From IMG/VR virus record IMGVR_UViG_3300032322_002926, positions 1 through 40,205 of that record: 40,205 nucleotides of DNA, one strand, 5' to 3'. The translations under genes were made by a program, and so were the position numbers. The notes beneath the pieces were generated by a model. The model saw only the letters and a list, made by a program, of their open reading frames with translations. It was not told where the DNA came from and ran no database searches. This stretch comes from a virus. Shown here one piece after another: positions 15,125 to 23,117 of this stretch. How positions within the stretch are numbered: the first letter of the stretch is position 1; every line of letters starts with the position of its first letter.

Positions 15125-15712
15125 TTAAACCTGAGATAAAACAACTTCCGGCGGCTGGTCCTGATATTTACCCTTGCGGTCCTGGTAACTCACCTCACAA
15201 GGTAATCCTTGATAAAAGAGAAGTTGAGTTATTCCTTCATTGGCGTAAATACGATTAAAAAGCCCAGTGCAATTACTGATCTCTAAAGTAAGGTAACCCT
15301 CCCAACCACTTTCTGCTGGCGTAATGTTGACCAGAATACCAGAGCGTGCGTACGTTGACTTGCCTACGGCAACCACAGTGACATCTCTGGGCAGCTTCAG
15401 CCGCTCTTTAGCGACGCCCAGGCAATATCCATAGGGCGGCAGTAAAAAATACTGACCACGCTCGTCTTCAAGCAGCTCAGCCTCCTTAAGAATTTCTGGA
15501 TCAAAATTTTTAGGATCACAGTCGCCCGTTTGAATTCTGCCAAAAATCAAACACTGGCTCGGGGAAAGACGAATGTCATAACCATAAGAACTCAATCCAT
15601 AACTAAGGAGACGCCTGCCGTTTTCCTCACTAACCACGCGATTGACAAACGGAACAATCATTTCTTTCTCTTCGGCCAACTCTTGGATTTGCCAATCTGC
15701 AAGCACTGTCAT
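15125..15712 (-). CDS. dcd: dCTP deaminase
   Basis: A 195-residue protein that converts dCTP to dUTP, feeding dTMP synthesis for phage DNA. Diagnostic blocks are visible: S-S-Y-G-Y-D-I-R-L-S near residue 45, V-A-V-G-K-S-T-Y-A-R-S-G-I around 120, and T-P-A-E-S-G-W-E-G-Y-L-T-L-E-I-S-N with the catalytic Glu around 133. A C-terminal Y-Q-D-Q substrate-closure style motif is present. The length matches the family. The start M-T-V-L-A-D-W-Q-I is the usual N-terminus, preferred over a longer frame ten codons upstream. It is the last gene of a minus-strand operon running from 17590. Confidence 0.92.
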   Translation of the reverse strand: MTVLADWQIQELAEEKEMIVPFVNRVVSEENGRRLLSYGLSSYGYDIRLSPSQCLIFGRIQTGDCDPKNFDPEILKEAELLEDERGQYFLLPPYGYCLGVAKERLKLPRDVTVVAVGKSTYARSGILVNITPAESGWEGYLTLEISNCTGLFNRIYANEGITQLLFYQGLPCEVSYQDRKGKYQDQPPEVVLSQV

Positions 15713-15745
15713 TGTCTTGGTTAATCGTTGTTCAGTATACAAAAC

Positions 15746-16333
15746 TCAGTAAAGAAGGCGCCCCTTCTCCCTGTAAATGTCAATAAACTTTTCGGTGCAT
15801 TCTGCCGATCGATCCATGGGGGGCAGATATACCAAAAAAGAAGTGCACGTTTTGTGTCTGCTAACACCTTCACTGGTATTTTTTAATAGTGTTGGCGCCG
15901 TCTTGAGAATGCACATGGGGAAATCAAAGATATTTTGCTCGTAACGAATCATGTCGGGACAGTTTGTAAAGTACAAACCCTGAGTAATCTGTCGGGTTGA
16001 CCAGCTTTTATATAGCTTTCTGAACCAAATGGCATGAGAAGACACCAGGGTCGGGGACGTTGCCCTTGTCATCTTCCACCTCTGGTTCTTTTTATCCCAA
16101 AAATACGTACCACTTGGTGGAAACAAGTAGACGCTGCCGTGCCACTGCTGGCAATTCAACCCGTCTTCAACAGGGGTAAAGTATTCCGTTGCTTCGACGT
16201 AGCGGTTTGCTACATGAGAACTGGCTACATCCAGATCAATGCCCTCTAAAAGAGCGTGCGCCGACGCGACAAGATCATAATTTGTAATTAACTCACGGTC
16301 CTCAACGTGAGAGCGAATATTTTGAATTGGCAT
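15746..16333 (-). CDS. Dam-like DNA N6-adenine methyltransferase homologue with altered motif
   Basis: A 195-residue protein. Residues 15-75 follow the phage Dam-type (DNA N-6-adenine methyltransferase) layout: G-I-D-L-D-V-A-S-S, A-N-R-Y-V-E-A, Y-F-T-P-V-E-D-G-L, W-H-G-S-V-Y-L-F-P-P-S-G. The catalytic (D/N)PP(Y/F) motif is here F-P-P-S (residues 71-74), which lacks the polar first residue and the aromatic fourth one. The rest is well folded in appearance (W-F-R-K-L-Y-K-S-W, G-L-Y-F-T-N-C-P-D-M-I-R-Y). It may be inactive, or modify another target. Its ATG shares one base with the stop of the upstream gene. Confidence 0.6.
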   Translation of the reverse strand: MPIQNIRSHVEDRELITNYDLVASAHALLEGIDLDVASSHVANRYVEATEYFTPVEDGLNCQQWHGSVYLFPPSGTYFWDKKNQRWKMTRATSPTLVSSHAIWFRKLYKSWSTRQITQGLYFTNCPDMIRYEQNIFDFPMCILKTAPTLLKNTSEGVSRHKTCTSFLVYLPPMDRSAECTEKFIDIYREKGRLLY

Positions 16334-16719
16334 TACGCATCCGCGACGACGTTATAGTCTATTTCCGAATAGCGAATGCCCTCTTTATCATTAATGAGGT
16401 AGCCAGCCTTTTCTGCCGGGTCGATTTTCTGCGCAGCTTCCAAAATGCGACGGAAAGTCTCGGCCAGATCACCGTTGTTATCCTTTTCGCACTCTTCTTG
16501 TGCTGCGTGCAGCTCTTTGAGCGTTAAGAAAAACATGGATTTCGACATGTTCTCCGGTTGGAAGACCATCACCCCAGGCCCCTCATGCTCCCAGAACTTG
16601 CAATAATGCTGCCCCATGTCACCAAGAATGAGCCGAATGGTGGCATCAAGCATCTTGGCTTTTGTCTCATCAAAATCGTTGCCAAGCGCAGCGGCAATTA
16701 GTTTTTCGCGACGATTCAT
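16333..16719 (-). CDS. Hypothetical helical protein
   Basis: A 128-residue protein overlapping both neighbours (1 base with the Dam-like gene, 4 bases with the gene upstream), so it is part of a coupled operon. The N-terminal half contains helices with acidic and basic faces; the middle has G-P-G-V-M-V-F-Q-P-E-N-M; the C-terminal half is mainly helical (L-K-E-L-H-A-A-Q-E-E-C-E-K). No family recognised. Co-occurrence with dCTP deaminase and a methyltransferase-like gene suggests an early function. Confidence 0.5.
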   Translation of the reverse strand: MNRREKLIAAALGNDFDETKAKMLDATIRLILGDMGQHYCKFWEHEGPGVMVFQPENMSKSMFFLTLKELHAAQEECEKDNNGDLAETFRRILEAAQKIDPAEKAGYLINDKEGIRYSEIDYNVVADA

Positions 16720-17180
16720 AATTCCAATAAACCCTGTCGTGTTAAAGATTCAATCAGTTTATCGGTCGGCTGGTACAAAACGACCATTTTTCCAAGAATA
16801 CCTCGTTTTTTAACAAGTTTTCCGGCGTCGTCTTTTAGTTTTTCCAGTTCGCCTGATCTGATTAAATATTCGGCAACGCATCTCAACCTCCTTTTCAACG
16901 GCAATTCTGCTTGCGGAAACTTACCACAAATCGTGTCTGGCTTTAAATCTCGAAATGCAATCCGAAGTCGATTTGCAAGTGTCATTCCAGAATTTGCGTC
17001 TTCTTCTTCATATTTTTTTAAGTTTTCCAAATACCTTCTAATGCACCCGGTATCAAAAGATCCTTCGGGGGGTACAAACATACTAAGCTGCAGCGCCAGG
17101 GACTCCGGAAGCAAATCTTGGTAGTTCTCAAGATCTATATCTTCTATATTGAATCCCTTAAAGCGGTGCGCCATGGTCAT
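16716..17180 (-). CDS. Hypothetical protein, possible winged-helix
   Basis: A 154-residue protein. Its ATG at 17180 overlaps the stop of the HTH gene as ATGA, which favours this start over the second ATG at 17174. Residues 105-145 (L-K-R-R-L-R-C-V-A-E-Y-L-I-R-S-G-E-L, then K-R-G-I-L-G-K-M-V-V-L-Y) could be a winged helix, suggesting DNA binding. The N-terminus is acidic. No family recognised. Confidence 0.45.
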   Translation of the reverse strand: MTMAHRFKGFNIEDIDLENYQDLLPESLALQLSMFVPPEGSFDTGCIRRYLENLKKYEEEDANSGMTLANRLRIAFRDLKPDTICGKFPQAELPLKRRLRCVAEYLIRSGELEKLKDDAGKLVKKRGILGKMVVLYQPTDKLIESLTRQGLLEL

Positions 17181-17590
17181 TCAGGGCGATATTCTTTTGA
17201 CACATACATGTTTGACTTGGGTTTTCGGTAATCTTCTGAAGCGAGTTCCGGGTTTTTCGCAAATGATCGCACCAGGTTGTTCCAGGGAATCCGAATAATC
17301 GCCTTTTTGTTTGGATTGGGAGATGCGTTGACGTAATGCAAACCCTCTACCCAACCTTTGTCGGGACTTTTTCTGCCGATTGCCATCCAGTTTCGCAGCG
17401 TTTGATCAGAAACCCCCAGGCGCCTGGCACACTCCTCGGTAGAAATGTATTCGTCGGCATAAGCCTCTGGATTCAGGCGGTCCGTTTCTCCTTCTGAATA
17501 ACGGCTGTGCCACATGGAAGCCAAGATATTTCGAATTCCCTTGAGTTCAGCAGCAATATCTTCAAGACCTTTGCGAATTCCGTAATTCAT
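17177..17590 (-). CDS. Helix-turn-helix DNA-binding protein (MerR/excisionase type)
   Basis: A 137-residue protein. Residues 45-70 (Y-I-S-T-E-E-C-A-R-R-L-G-V-S-D-Q-T-L-R-N-W) form a clear helix-turn-helix, followed by a wing region G-L-H-Y-V-N-A-S-P-N-P-N-K-K-A-I-I-R-I-P-style strand pair. The N-terminal 40 residues form a helix that may dimerise. It is the first gene of the minus-strand operon that ends with dCTP deaminase and is divergent from a membrane-protein gene, so it may regulate both. A recombination directionality factor is the alternative reading. Confidence 0.65.
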   Translation of the reverse strand: MNYGIRKGLEDIAAELKGIRNILASMWHSRYSEGETDRLNPEAYADEYISTEECARRLGVSDQTLRNWMAIGRKSPDKGWVEGLHYVNASPNPNKKAIIRIPWNNLVRSFAKNPELASEDYRKPKSNMYVSKEYRPE

Positions 17591-17642
17591 AACGCCAAAT
17601 GTTTTGCTTAGATGCTAACGTGTTGGAAAACAGTTTGCTCAA
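17591..17642. promoter_or_regulatory. Divergent intergenic region
   Basis: 52 bases separate the HTH operon (minus) from the membrane protein (plus). Promoters for both directions should lie here or just inside the genes; I see no strong -10/-35 pair. Confidence 0.25.
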
Positions 17643-17939
17643 ATGGAAGATCAAATTCCAGCCAGTCAACCGCCGCTACCGCCCCAAATTACCCCTGAAC
17701 AGCTTGAAGCCATGAAAGCAAGGGCTCGAGAGCTGGCTATCCAACAAACCTTGGCGGAAGAAGGAAGGTTTCAGCGCCCCCCGGAACTTCAACCACAAAT
17801 TGTTTATGTACGACGCAACTTTACAGTTGCTGAATTGCTGTTGGTAATTCTTCTCTCTTGTGGGATTGTAACAGGAATTCAAGTTGGTTGGAATACTATT
17901 TCTAATTTGCTTCCCAAAATTGAAATTAGAGTTCGCTAG
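17643..17939 (+). CDS. Single-pass membrane protein
   Basis: A 98-residue protein. Residues 1-55 are Pro/Gln/Ala rich and hydrophilic; residues 61-82 (V-A-E-L-L-L-V-I-L-L-S-C-G-I-V-T-G-I-Q-V) are a transmembrane helix flanked by R-R-N-F on the N side. A short tail ends K-I-E-I-R-V-R. Similar N-out/C-tail single-pass proteins occur in cyanophages before the fibre genes. A holin- or spanin-like job is possible but unproven. Confidence 0.5.
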   Translation: MEDQIPASQPPLPPQITPEQLEAMKARARELAIQQTLAEEGRFQRPPELQPQIVYVRRNFTVAELLLVILLSCGIVTGIQVGWNTISNLLPKIEIRVR

Positions 17940-17984
17940 AAAAAGAGATTTATAATTAAAGGTAAGAACATGGCGTAAAAGTAG

Positions 17985-20150
17985 GTGGCGAACAGACGGA
18001 TTTCCGAATTTCCCGCGATTGATGGTCTTTCCGTCAATGAGCAGGACCTTCTTACGCTTGTCCACGTCTTTGAGGTGGACCCGACGCTTCGCAATAAAAA
18101 AATTACTTTTACAGAATTCAGAAATTATCTGGATCAGTACTATGTAAATATTACCGGCGAAACAATTCTTGGCGATCTAACGATCACCGGAAATCTCACG
18201 GTCAGTGGCGCCACCAGTCTTAATACTGTTACAAGTTCAGGACTTGCTACGTTCAGTGGCGTTGTTGTTCAAAACAACTTAACAACCACCGGCACCATTA
18301 GCGGCTCCACCATCACTGGCGATACGGCACGCTTTACCAATATCACAGGTATCAGTGGAACGTTCACCAGCCAGCTTTCTGGTGCAACAATAACCGGCAA
18401 TACGGTAAGGGCATCGACAGTTACGGGCGTTTCTGGTGTTTTTACAACTCAGTTATCGGGCGCCACGATTACTGGTGATACGGTCAGATACACCAACGGC
18501 ACTGGCGTTTCGGGTGTCTTCACCAGCCAGCTTTCCGGCGCGATCATTACCGGTGACACGGGTCGGTTCAGCACGATTACAGGTGTTAGTGGCGTTTTCA
18601 CAACACAACTTTCGGGCGCAACCGTTACTGGAACAAATGCCAACTTCACGACCGGTACATTTAAAACACTGATTGCAGGCAGCCATACAACCACAGGCAA
18701 TCACACTGTTTCAGGCAATCTATTTGTTAGTGGCTCCGGCTTCTTTGCTTCTGGCATCAGTGTTACCGGTACGATCAGCGGACAAACGGTCACGGGAACA
18801 ACCGCAAACTTTACTTCCGGTGTTTATCAAAACTTAAGTGGTCTTGTCATCACGGGTGATACGGCACGCTTTACTACAGCAACTGGAGTTTCCGGCGTTT
18901 TTACCAGCCAGCTTTCTGGTGCAATTATTACTGGTGATACGGGTCGGTTTAGTAACATCACCGGTGTTAGTGGTGTATTCACAACTCAATTAAGTGGTAC
19001 AACAATTACCGGCAACACGGTCCTTGCTTCTACTGTTACCGGTGTTAGCGGCGTCTTTACTACACAATTAAGCGGCGCAACAATTACAGGAAACATTGGC
19101 AATTTCACAACATTAACCGCCGAGACGGCAACCATCACCACTGGAATTGTCAAACAAAACATCACTGTTACTGGCAATATTTCTACAAGTGGAACACTAA
19201 CGGTTGGCTCTTCTGGAACAATAGCGTCTGGGCTCACGGTTACCAACGGAACAGTTTCAGGTGTTACTTTTACTGGCACCACGGCTCAGTTCACACAAAT
19301 TACCGGTGTAAGCGGTGTCTTCACGTCACAGCTTTCGGGAGCGGTTATTACCGGCAACACGGTACGGGCTACTACGGTTACTGGAATTTCAGGTGTTTTT
19401 ACCACTGAAGTATCTGGCGCCACAGTTACAGGAAATATTGGTAAATTCTCAACACTGACTGGTGTTTCTGGAGTATTTACAACACAGCTTTCAGGGCAAA
19501 CCCTGACGGGAAACACAGTTCAAGCAACGGTAATCACTGGTGTTAGCGGTACGTTTACCGATCGAGTTTCCGGCCAAACAGTAACGGGTGGGAACGCAAG
19601 CTTTACCAGCGGTGTCTTCCAGTTCTTAACCGCCATCAACCAAACCTTCGCTGGAGACCAGACGATTAGCGGCAACTTTACCGTGTTGTCCGGCGTTTTT
19701 GTTTCTGGTTCTGGTTTGTTTGTTTCCGGCACCATTACAGGTGCAACATACACTGGCATTAGCGGCACATTCACCAGTCAACTTTCAGGCGCTTCTATTA
19801 CGGGTACGTCGGTAAATGCAACAAACATCACAGGCGTTACTGTTGTTGGAACCACCAGTGTTTCTGGGGCAACTGTTACAGGTAATACAGGTCAATTTAC
19901 TGTTTTAACAGGTGGCACCGCAGGGTTTACTACAGTCACTGGAACAACGGTCACGGGAACAACCGCTAATTTCGTAACTGTTTCGGGAACCACAGTTACC
20001 GGATCAACAGCACAATTTACTAACATTACCGGAGCAACACTTGCAATTACTACACCTTCTGGGGCAACTGCTGCGATCGTATGTTCGGGTGTTGTTTCTG
20101 GTGGTACAGCAGGTTTTATTATCCAGGGCCCCTTAGTTATCTTGCCTTAA
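17985..20150 (+). CDS. Repeat-built tail or head fibre protein
   Basis: A 721-residue protein. Residues 1-55 (R-R-I-S-E-F-P-A-I-D-G-L-S and a helical stretch with D-Q-Y-Y-V-N-I) are a typical virion attachment end. From about residue 60 on, it is a long array of roughly 26-residue units of the form T-G-V-S-G-V-F-T-x-Q-L-S-G-A-x-I-T-G-x-T, expected to make a trimeric beta-stranded shaft. The C-terminus (P-S-G-A-T-A-A-I-V-C-S-G-V) is short, with no chaperone domain. The start is GTG at 17985; an in-frame ATG at 17970 is cut off by TAA and TAG. Gly+Thr+Ser content is extreme. The array shares motifs with the fibre at 20188. Confidence 0.8.
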   Translation: MANRRISEFPAIDGLSVNEQDLLTLVHVFEVDPTLRNKKITFTEFRNYLDQYYVNITGETILGDLTITGNLTVSGATSLNTVTSSGLATFSGVVVQNNLTTTGTISGSTITGDTARFTNITGISGTFTSQLSGATITGNTVRASTVTGVSGVFTTQLSGATITGDTVRYTNGTGVSGVFTSQLSGAIITGDTGRFSTITGVSGVFTTQLSGATVTGTNANFTTGTFKTLIAGSHTTTGNHTVSGNLFVSGSGFFASGISVTGTISGQTVTGTTANFTSGVYQNLSGLVITGDTARFTTATGVSGVFTSQLSGAIITGDTGRFSNITGVSGVFTTQLSGTTITGNTVLASTVTGVSGVFTTQLSGATITGNIGNFTTLTAETATITTGIVKQNITVTGNISTSGTLTVGSSGTIASGLTVTNGTVSGVTFTGTTAQFTQITGVSGVFTSQLSGAVITGNTVRATTVTGISGVFTTEVSGATVTGNIGKFSTLTGVSGVFTTQLSGQTLTGNTVQATVITGVSGTFTDRVSGQTVTGGNASFTSGVFQFLTAINQTFAGDQTISGNFTVLSGVFVSGSGLFVSGTITGATYTGISGTFTSQLSGASITGTSVNATNITGVTVVGTTSVSGATVTGNTGQFTVLTGGTAGFTTVTGTTVTGTTANFVTVSGTTVTGSTAQFTNITGATLAITTPSGATAAIVCSGVVSGGTAGFIIQGPLVILP
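18280..19830 (+). repeat. Tandem coding repeats of the fibre shaft
   Basis: Diverged repeats of about 78 bases (26 codons) encoding T-G-V-S-G-V-F-T-T-Q-L-S-G-A-T-I-T-G, with many synonymous differences between units but strong protein conservation. This indicates selection on the protein rather than a recent DNA expansion. Confidence 0.75.
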
Positions 20151-20187
20151 TTTTTCCAGTTAAAATAAGAAAAAAGCAGAAAGACCA

Positions 20188-22278
20188 ATGCCTTACGGTA
20201 CTATTAAAGTCGATACGATCACGTTTACCGCTGGTGGCGTTGATACAAATGTTTCGATTTCGGGGTTAGTTCAAAATCCTACATTTAGCGGCAATATTAC
20301 AACTACGGGTAATATTACAGGCGCCAATGTTATTGGTACGACAACTGTTTCTGGTGCAACCGTTACCGGCACCACCGGAAACTTTGCCGGAACCATTACT
20401 GCTGCGACTGTTGTTGGAACCACCACGGTTTCTGGTGCAACCGTTACCGGAAACACCGGTAGCTTTACAACGCTTACAGGCGGCGTTACAACAATTACTT
20501 CTGGTGTTTTTGCAACCGGAACCGCAGCACTGCCTAGTATTTCTTTTACCTCTGATCCCAATACTGGCATCTATTCCCCTGGTGCTGACCAAGTAGCCAT
20601 CTCAACTAATGGCACTGGGCGGTTGTTTGTTGATGCGAGTGGGAATGTTTCAATCGGTTCCGCTGTCGCAGACTCTGTTGGCAGCACGTTCTCTCTGAAT
20701 GTTGATCGCTCTGCTGGCAATGGTCAACTTAGCGTTTCAGCCAATGGAACGGTGCGCGGAAGAATGTTTGCCGACAACAGCACTGGCGAGTTCCGCATTG
20801 GGAACCCAACGGCAAATCCGTTGCTGCTTTATACGTCCAACACTGAACGCCTCCGCATCACATCGGACGGGAAAGTAGGTCTGGGGACTTCGAGTCCTCA
20901 GGCAATTCTTGATGTTGCACCAGACGCTAACAGAAGCCTTCTGGTTCAGGGAAAAGCAGCAACTACTTACGGACTTGAGTTAAAAAACGGTAGCGCAAAT
21001 AGCGCCGGCGAGTTCCACGTTACAGCAGCTAGTTCGGGCTCAGTTGTAATCAATAGAGGTTCTACTGAAATTGCCCGTTTCAACTCAACTGGATTAGGGA
21101 TTGGCACTACGAGTCCTGGAGCAAAGCTAGAAGTTTCAACTGGCAGTATCGATATTTACGAAAACATTCGTTTATATAACAGAAGCTCTAGTAACCATAC
21201 ACGCTGGGGAATTACTTGCAATCACGGCGATAATACAAAAGCCGATGTAGAGGTTTTTAAGGGTGTAAGCCTTTCTGACAACACATCAAATCAAGTTGCC
21301 CTTGGTGGGGGCACGGCGGGCTCTGGAAAATGTGGTCTGTCTAGTATTGTATTTGTAACAACGGCTACTCCCGGAACAGCAGAAACCGCATCTGAACGCG
21401 CCCGCATCGACAGCTCGGGTCGCCTGTTAGTTGGCACGTCTTCTAGCCGTAGCGGATGGTTCAACAATTCTCCATGGGGCAACCCAACACTTCAAGTTGA
21501 AGGCACGTCTGTCTTTAACTCCGGAATCTCTGTAACCAACAACAGCAACGACGATAACGGATCCCAAATCATTCTTGGGAAATCAAGGGCTACAAGCGTT
21601 GGCGGCGTCACTGTTGTTAGCAGCGGGGACAATGTTGGTCGCATCAGTTTTCAGGGCGCTGATGGAACTGAGTTGGTAGCTGCAGCAACTATTGAAGCGG
21701 CTGTAGACGGCACACCCGGCAATAACGACATGCCGGGCAGGTTAGTGTTCTCCACTACCGCCGACGGAGCGAGCAGCCCGACGGAGCGGATGAGGATTAC
21801 TCAAGACGCTTACGTCCGACTTGCATCTGGCACTGGCGGTATCCAATTCAATGGGGACACTGCAGCAGCCAATGCACTGGATGATTACGAAGAAGGGACA
21901 TGGACGCCTGCCGTCCCAGGAACTAGCATGACGTATAACGCTCAGATAGGGGTGTATACCAAAGTTGGTAATTTAGTCTATATTCGCTGTTACGTTAATA
22001 TTAGTGGTGGCACTCCATCCGGCGGTGGTGGCGGAGGAACCATTATTACAGGGCTGCCTTTTACTAGTGAATCAACTCAATATCACACACTTACAACATC
22101 AACAAACGGCGGTAACTTTGGGGGCACCGTGCCCATCGGACAGGTCGTTCCTGGCACCACAACTATTTCCGCCATTGGTGTAACTAACGACGCTGGATTT
22201 GTTGATTCAGTGCCAACTAGTGTTTGGGACGCAGCTAACAACTGGGTACAGGTTACGGGCTGCTATCGTGTTCCATAA
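20188..22278 (+). CDS. Tail fibre / receptor-binding protein
   Basis: A 696-residue protein. Residues 1-115 repeat the shaft motif of the previous gene (V-V-G-T-T-T-V-S-G-A-T-V-T-G). Then come classic phage fibre modules: S-D-P-N-T-G-I-Y-S-P-G-A-D, T-E-R-L-R-I-T-S-D-G-K-V-G-L-G-T and A-R-I-D-S-S-G-R-L-L-V-G-T, found in many cyanophage and podophage fibres. The C-terminal 140 residues, starting D-D-Y-E-E-G-T-W-T-P, form a distinct domain that ends fibres of this type and probably contacts the receptor. It starts at ATG with AGAAAG just upstream, 37 bases after the first fibre. Confidence 0.85.
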   Translation: MPYGTIKVDTITFTAGGVDTNVSISGLVQNPTFSGNITTTGNITGANVIGTTTVSGATVTGTTGNFAGTITAATVVGTTTVSGATVTGNTGSFTTLTGGVTTITSGVFATGTAALPSISFTSDPNTGIYSPGADQVAISTNGTGRLFVDASGNVSIGSAVADSVGSTFSLNVDRSAGNGQLSVSANGTVRGRMFADNSTGEFRIGNPTANPLLLYTSNTERLRITSDGKVGLGTSSPQAILDVAPDANRSLLVQGKAATTYGLELKNGSANSAGEFHVTAASSGSVVINRGSTEIARFNSTGLGIGTTSPGAKLEVSTGSIDIYENIRLYNRSSSNHTRWGITCNHGDNTKADVEVFKGVSLSDNTSNQVALGGGTAGSGKCGLSSIVFVTTATPGTAETASERARIDSSGRLLVGTSSSRSGWFNNSPWGNPTLQVEGTSVFNSGISVTNNSNDDNGSQIILGKSRATSVGGVTVVSSGDNVGRISFQGADGTELVAAATIEAAVDGTPGNNDMPGRLVFSTTADGASSPTERMRITQDAYVRLASGTGGIQFNGDTAAANALDDYEEGTWTPAVPGTSMTYNAQIGVYTKVGNLVYIRCYVNISGGTPSGGGGGGTIITGLPFTSESTQYHTLTTSTNGGNFGGTVPIGQVVPGTTTISAIGVTNDAGFVDSVPTSVWDAANNWVQVTGCYRVP

Positions 22279-22334
22279 GCCCGCAATGGCTCAAAACTAA
22301 ACCTTAAATCTGTTTCAACCGGAGGTTGACCCTA

Positions 22335-22598
22335 ATGGCTTTCACTGAACGTAAAGAGCACAAGCTCGAAATCATCCCGCCTTATTCCATCATTCAATGC
22401 CGCGAGGCAAACATTGTGGAGAAGGATGGTGTTGAAGTTGGCCGTACTTATCATCGCGACTGTCGCGCCCCAGGAGAAGACGTGAGTCAAGACTGCGCCG
22501 AACTGCAAGCTGTGGCCGCTGCACTCTGGACTACCGAAGTAATCCAGGCTTATCAACAATATTTGACAGAGCAAAAAGTCAATCGTCCGGGCCAGTAG
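22335..22598 (+). CDS. Small conserved phage protein
   Basis: An 87-residue protein with a strong GGAGG 9 bases before its ATG. Residues 1-45 look like a small beta-barrel strand set (H-K-L-E-I-I-P-P-Y-S-I-I-Q-C-R, V-E-V-G-R-T-Y-H-R); the rest is helical (L-Q-A-V-A-A-A-L-W-T). Similar small proteins often sit right after fibre genes in cyanophages; their role is not known to me. Confidence 0.6.
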   Translation: MAFTERKEHKLEIIPPYSIIQCREANIVEKDGVEVGRTYHRDCRAPGEDVSQDCAELQAVAAALWTTEVIQAYQQYLTEQKVNRPGQ

Positions 22599-22634
22599 TC
22601 TTACTCACCTTTGTGCCTTGCTCACCATTAAATA

Positions 22635-22738
22635 GCCCCAGACAATTAAGCCTGGGGCAACAGCCGACACCGTAGCGCCACTGGGTGAACCCTAATTCTA
22701 CCCAGTAATCACCTTCACTAAATAGTTTACAGTAAACT
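22635..22738 (+). promoter_or_regulatory. Three-hairpin intergenic region
   Basis: Three hairpins lie in a row: GCCCCAG/CTGGGGC (22635-22641, 22652-22658), ACTGGGT/ACCCAGT (22680-22686, 22700-22706) and AGTTTA/TAAACT (22724-22729, 22733-22738). Only the last is followed by an A-rich rather than a T-rich run, so none is a normal terminator for the plus strand. Confidence 0.45.
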
Positions 22739-22757
22739 AGAAAAAACGGTTTTAATT

Positions 22758-23081
22758 ATGGCTAACGCTACCTGGGCAATTGCAAACATGGAGCGTCATC
22801 TTCCCGATGGCGATACTTGTCCTGATGGTGCTGTGTATACGGTACATTGGACTGTTTCGTTGGAAGAAGACGGCGAAACAGCAGGAGCCTATGGGAGTAT
22901 TGGGCTTGGCGCACCCGATCCCGCTTCCTTTGTTCCTTTCAGTCAGTTAACCGAAGAAGAAGTTGTGAACTGGGTGTTGTCGACACTTGGGGTGGATCAA
23001 GTCACCTCCATTGAAGAGGCGCTGCACAACCAAATCCAGCAAAAAATTAACCCGACCTCTGCCGCCGGTGTACCCTGGTGA
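22758..23081 (+). CDS. Conserved hypothetical cyanophage protein
   Basis: A 107-residue protein beginning M-A-N-A-T-W-A-I-A-N-M-E-R and containing a beta-strand block D-G-A-V-Y-T-V-H-W-T-V-S and a helix around L-T-E-E-E-V-V-N-W-V-L. It ends V-P-W then TGA. I recognise the general type (small post-fibre cyanophage protein) but no function. The final TGG TGA forms part of a hairpin that leads to the next gene. Confidence 0.55.
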   Translation: MANATWAIANMERHLPDGDTCPDGAVYTVHWTVSLEEDGETAGAYGSIGLGAPDPASFVPFSQLTEEEVVNWVLSTLGVDQVTSIEEALHNQIQQKINPTSAAGVPW

Positions 23082-23117
23082 TTAATTGCTATACTTTTTA
23101 AAGCTATTTACTCACCA
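23076..23117 (+). promoter_or_regulatory. Hairpin from a Trp-stop to the next start codon
   Basis: TGGTGATTAA (23076-23085) pairs with TTACTCACCA (23108-23117) in 9 of 10 positions; the last A is the A of the ATG at 23117. The 5' arm contains the stop of the preceding gene. The following gene has no Shine-Dalgarno. Confidence 0.5.

Noticed and set aside
18280-19830. Regular repeats as a possible CRISPR array
   Set aside because: Units are in-frame coding repeats of a fibre with diverged sequence and no constant repeat/unique spacer pattern.
22635-22658. Hairpin as a Rho-independent terminator
   Set aside because: The 7-bp GC-rich stem is followed by AACAGCC, with no T-run on either strand.
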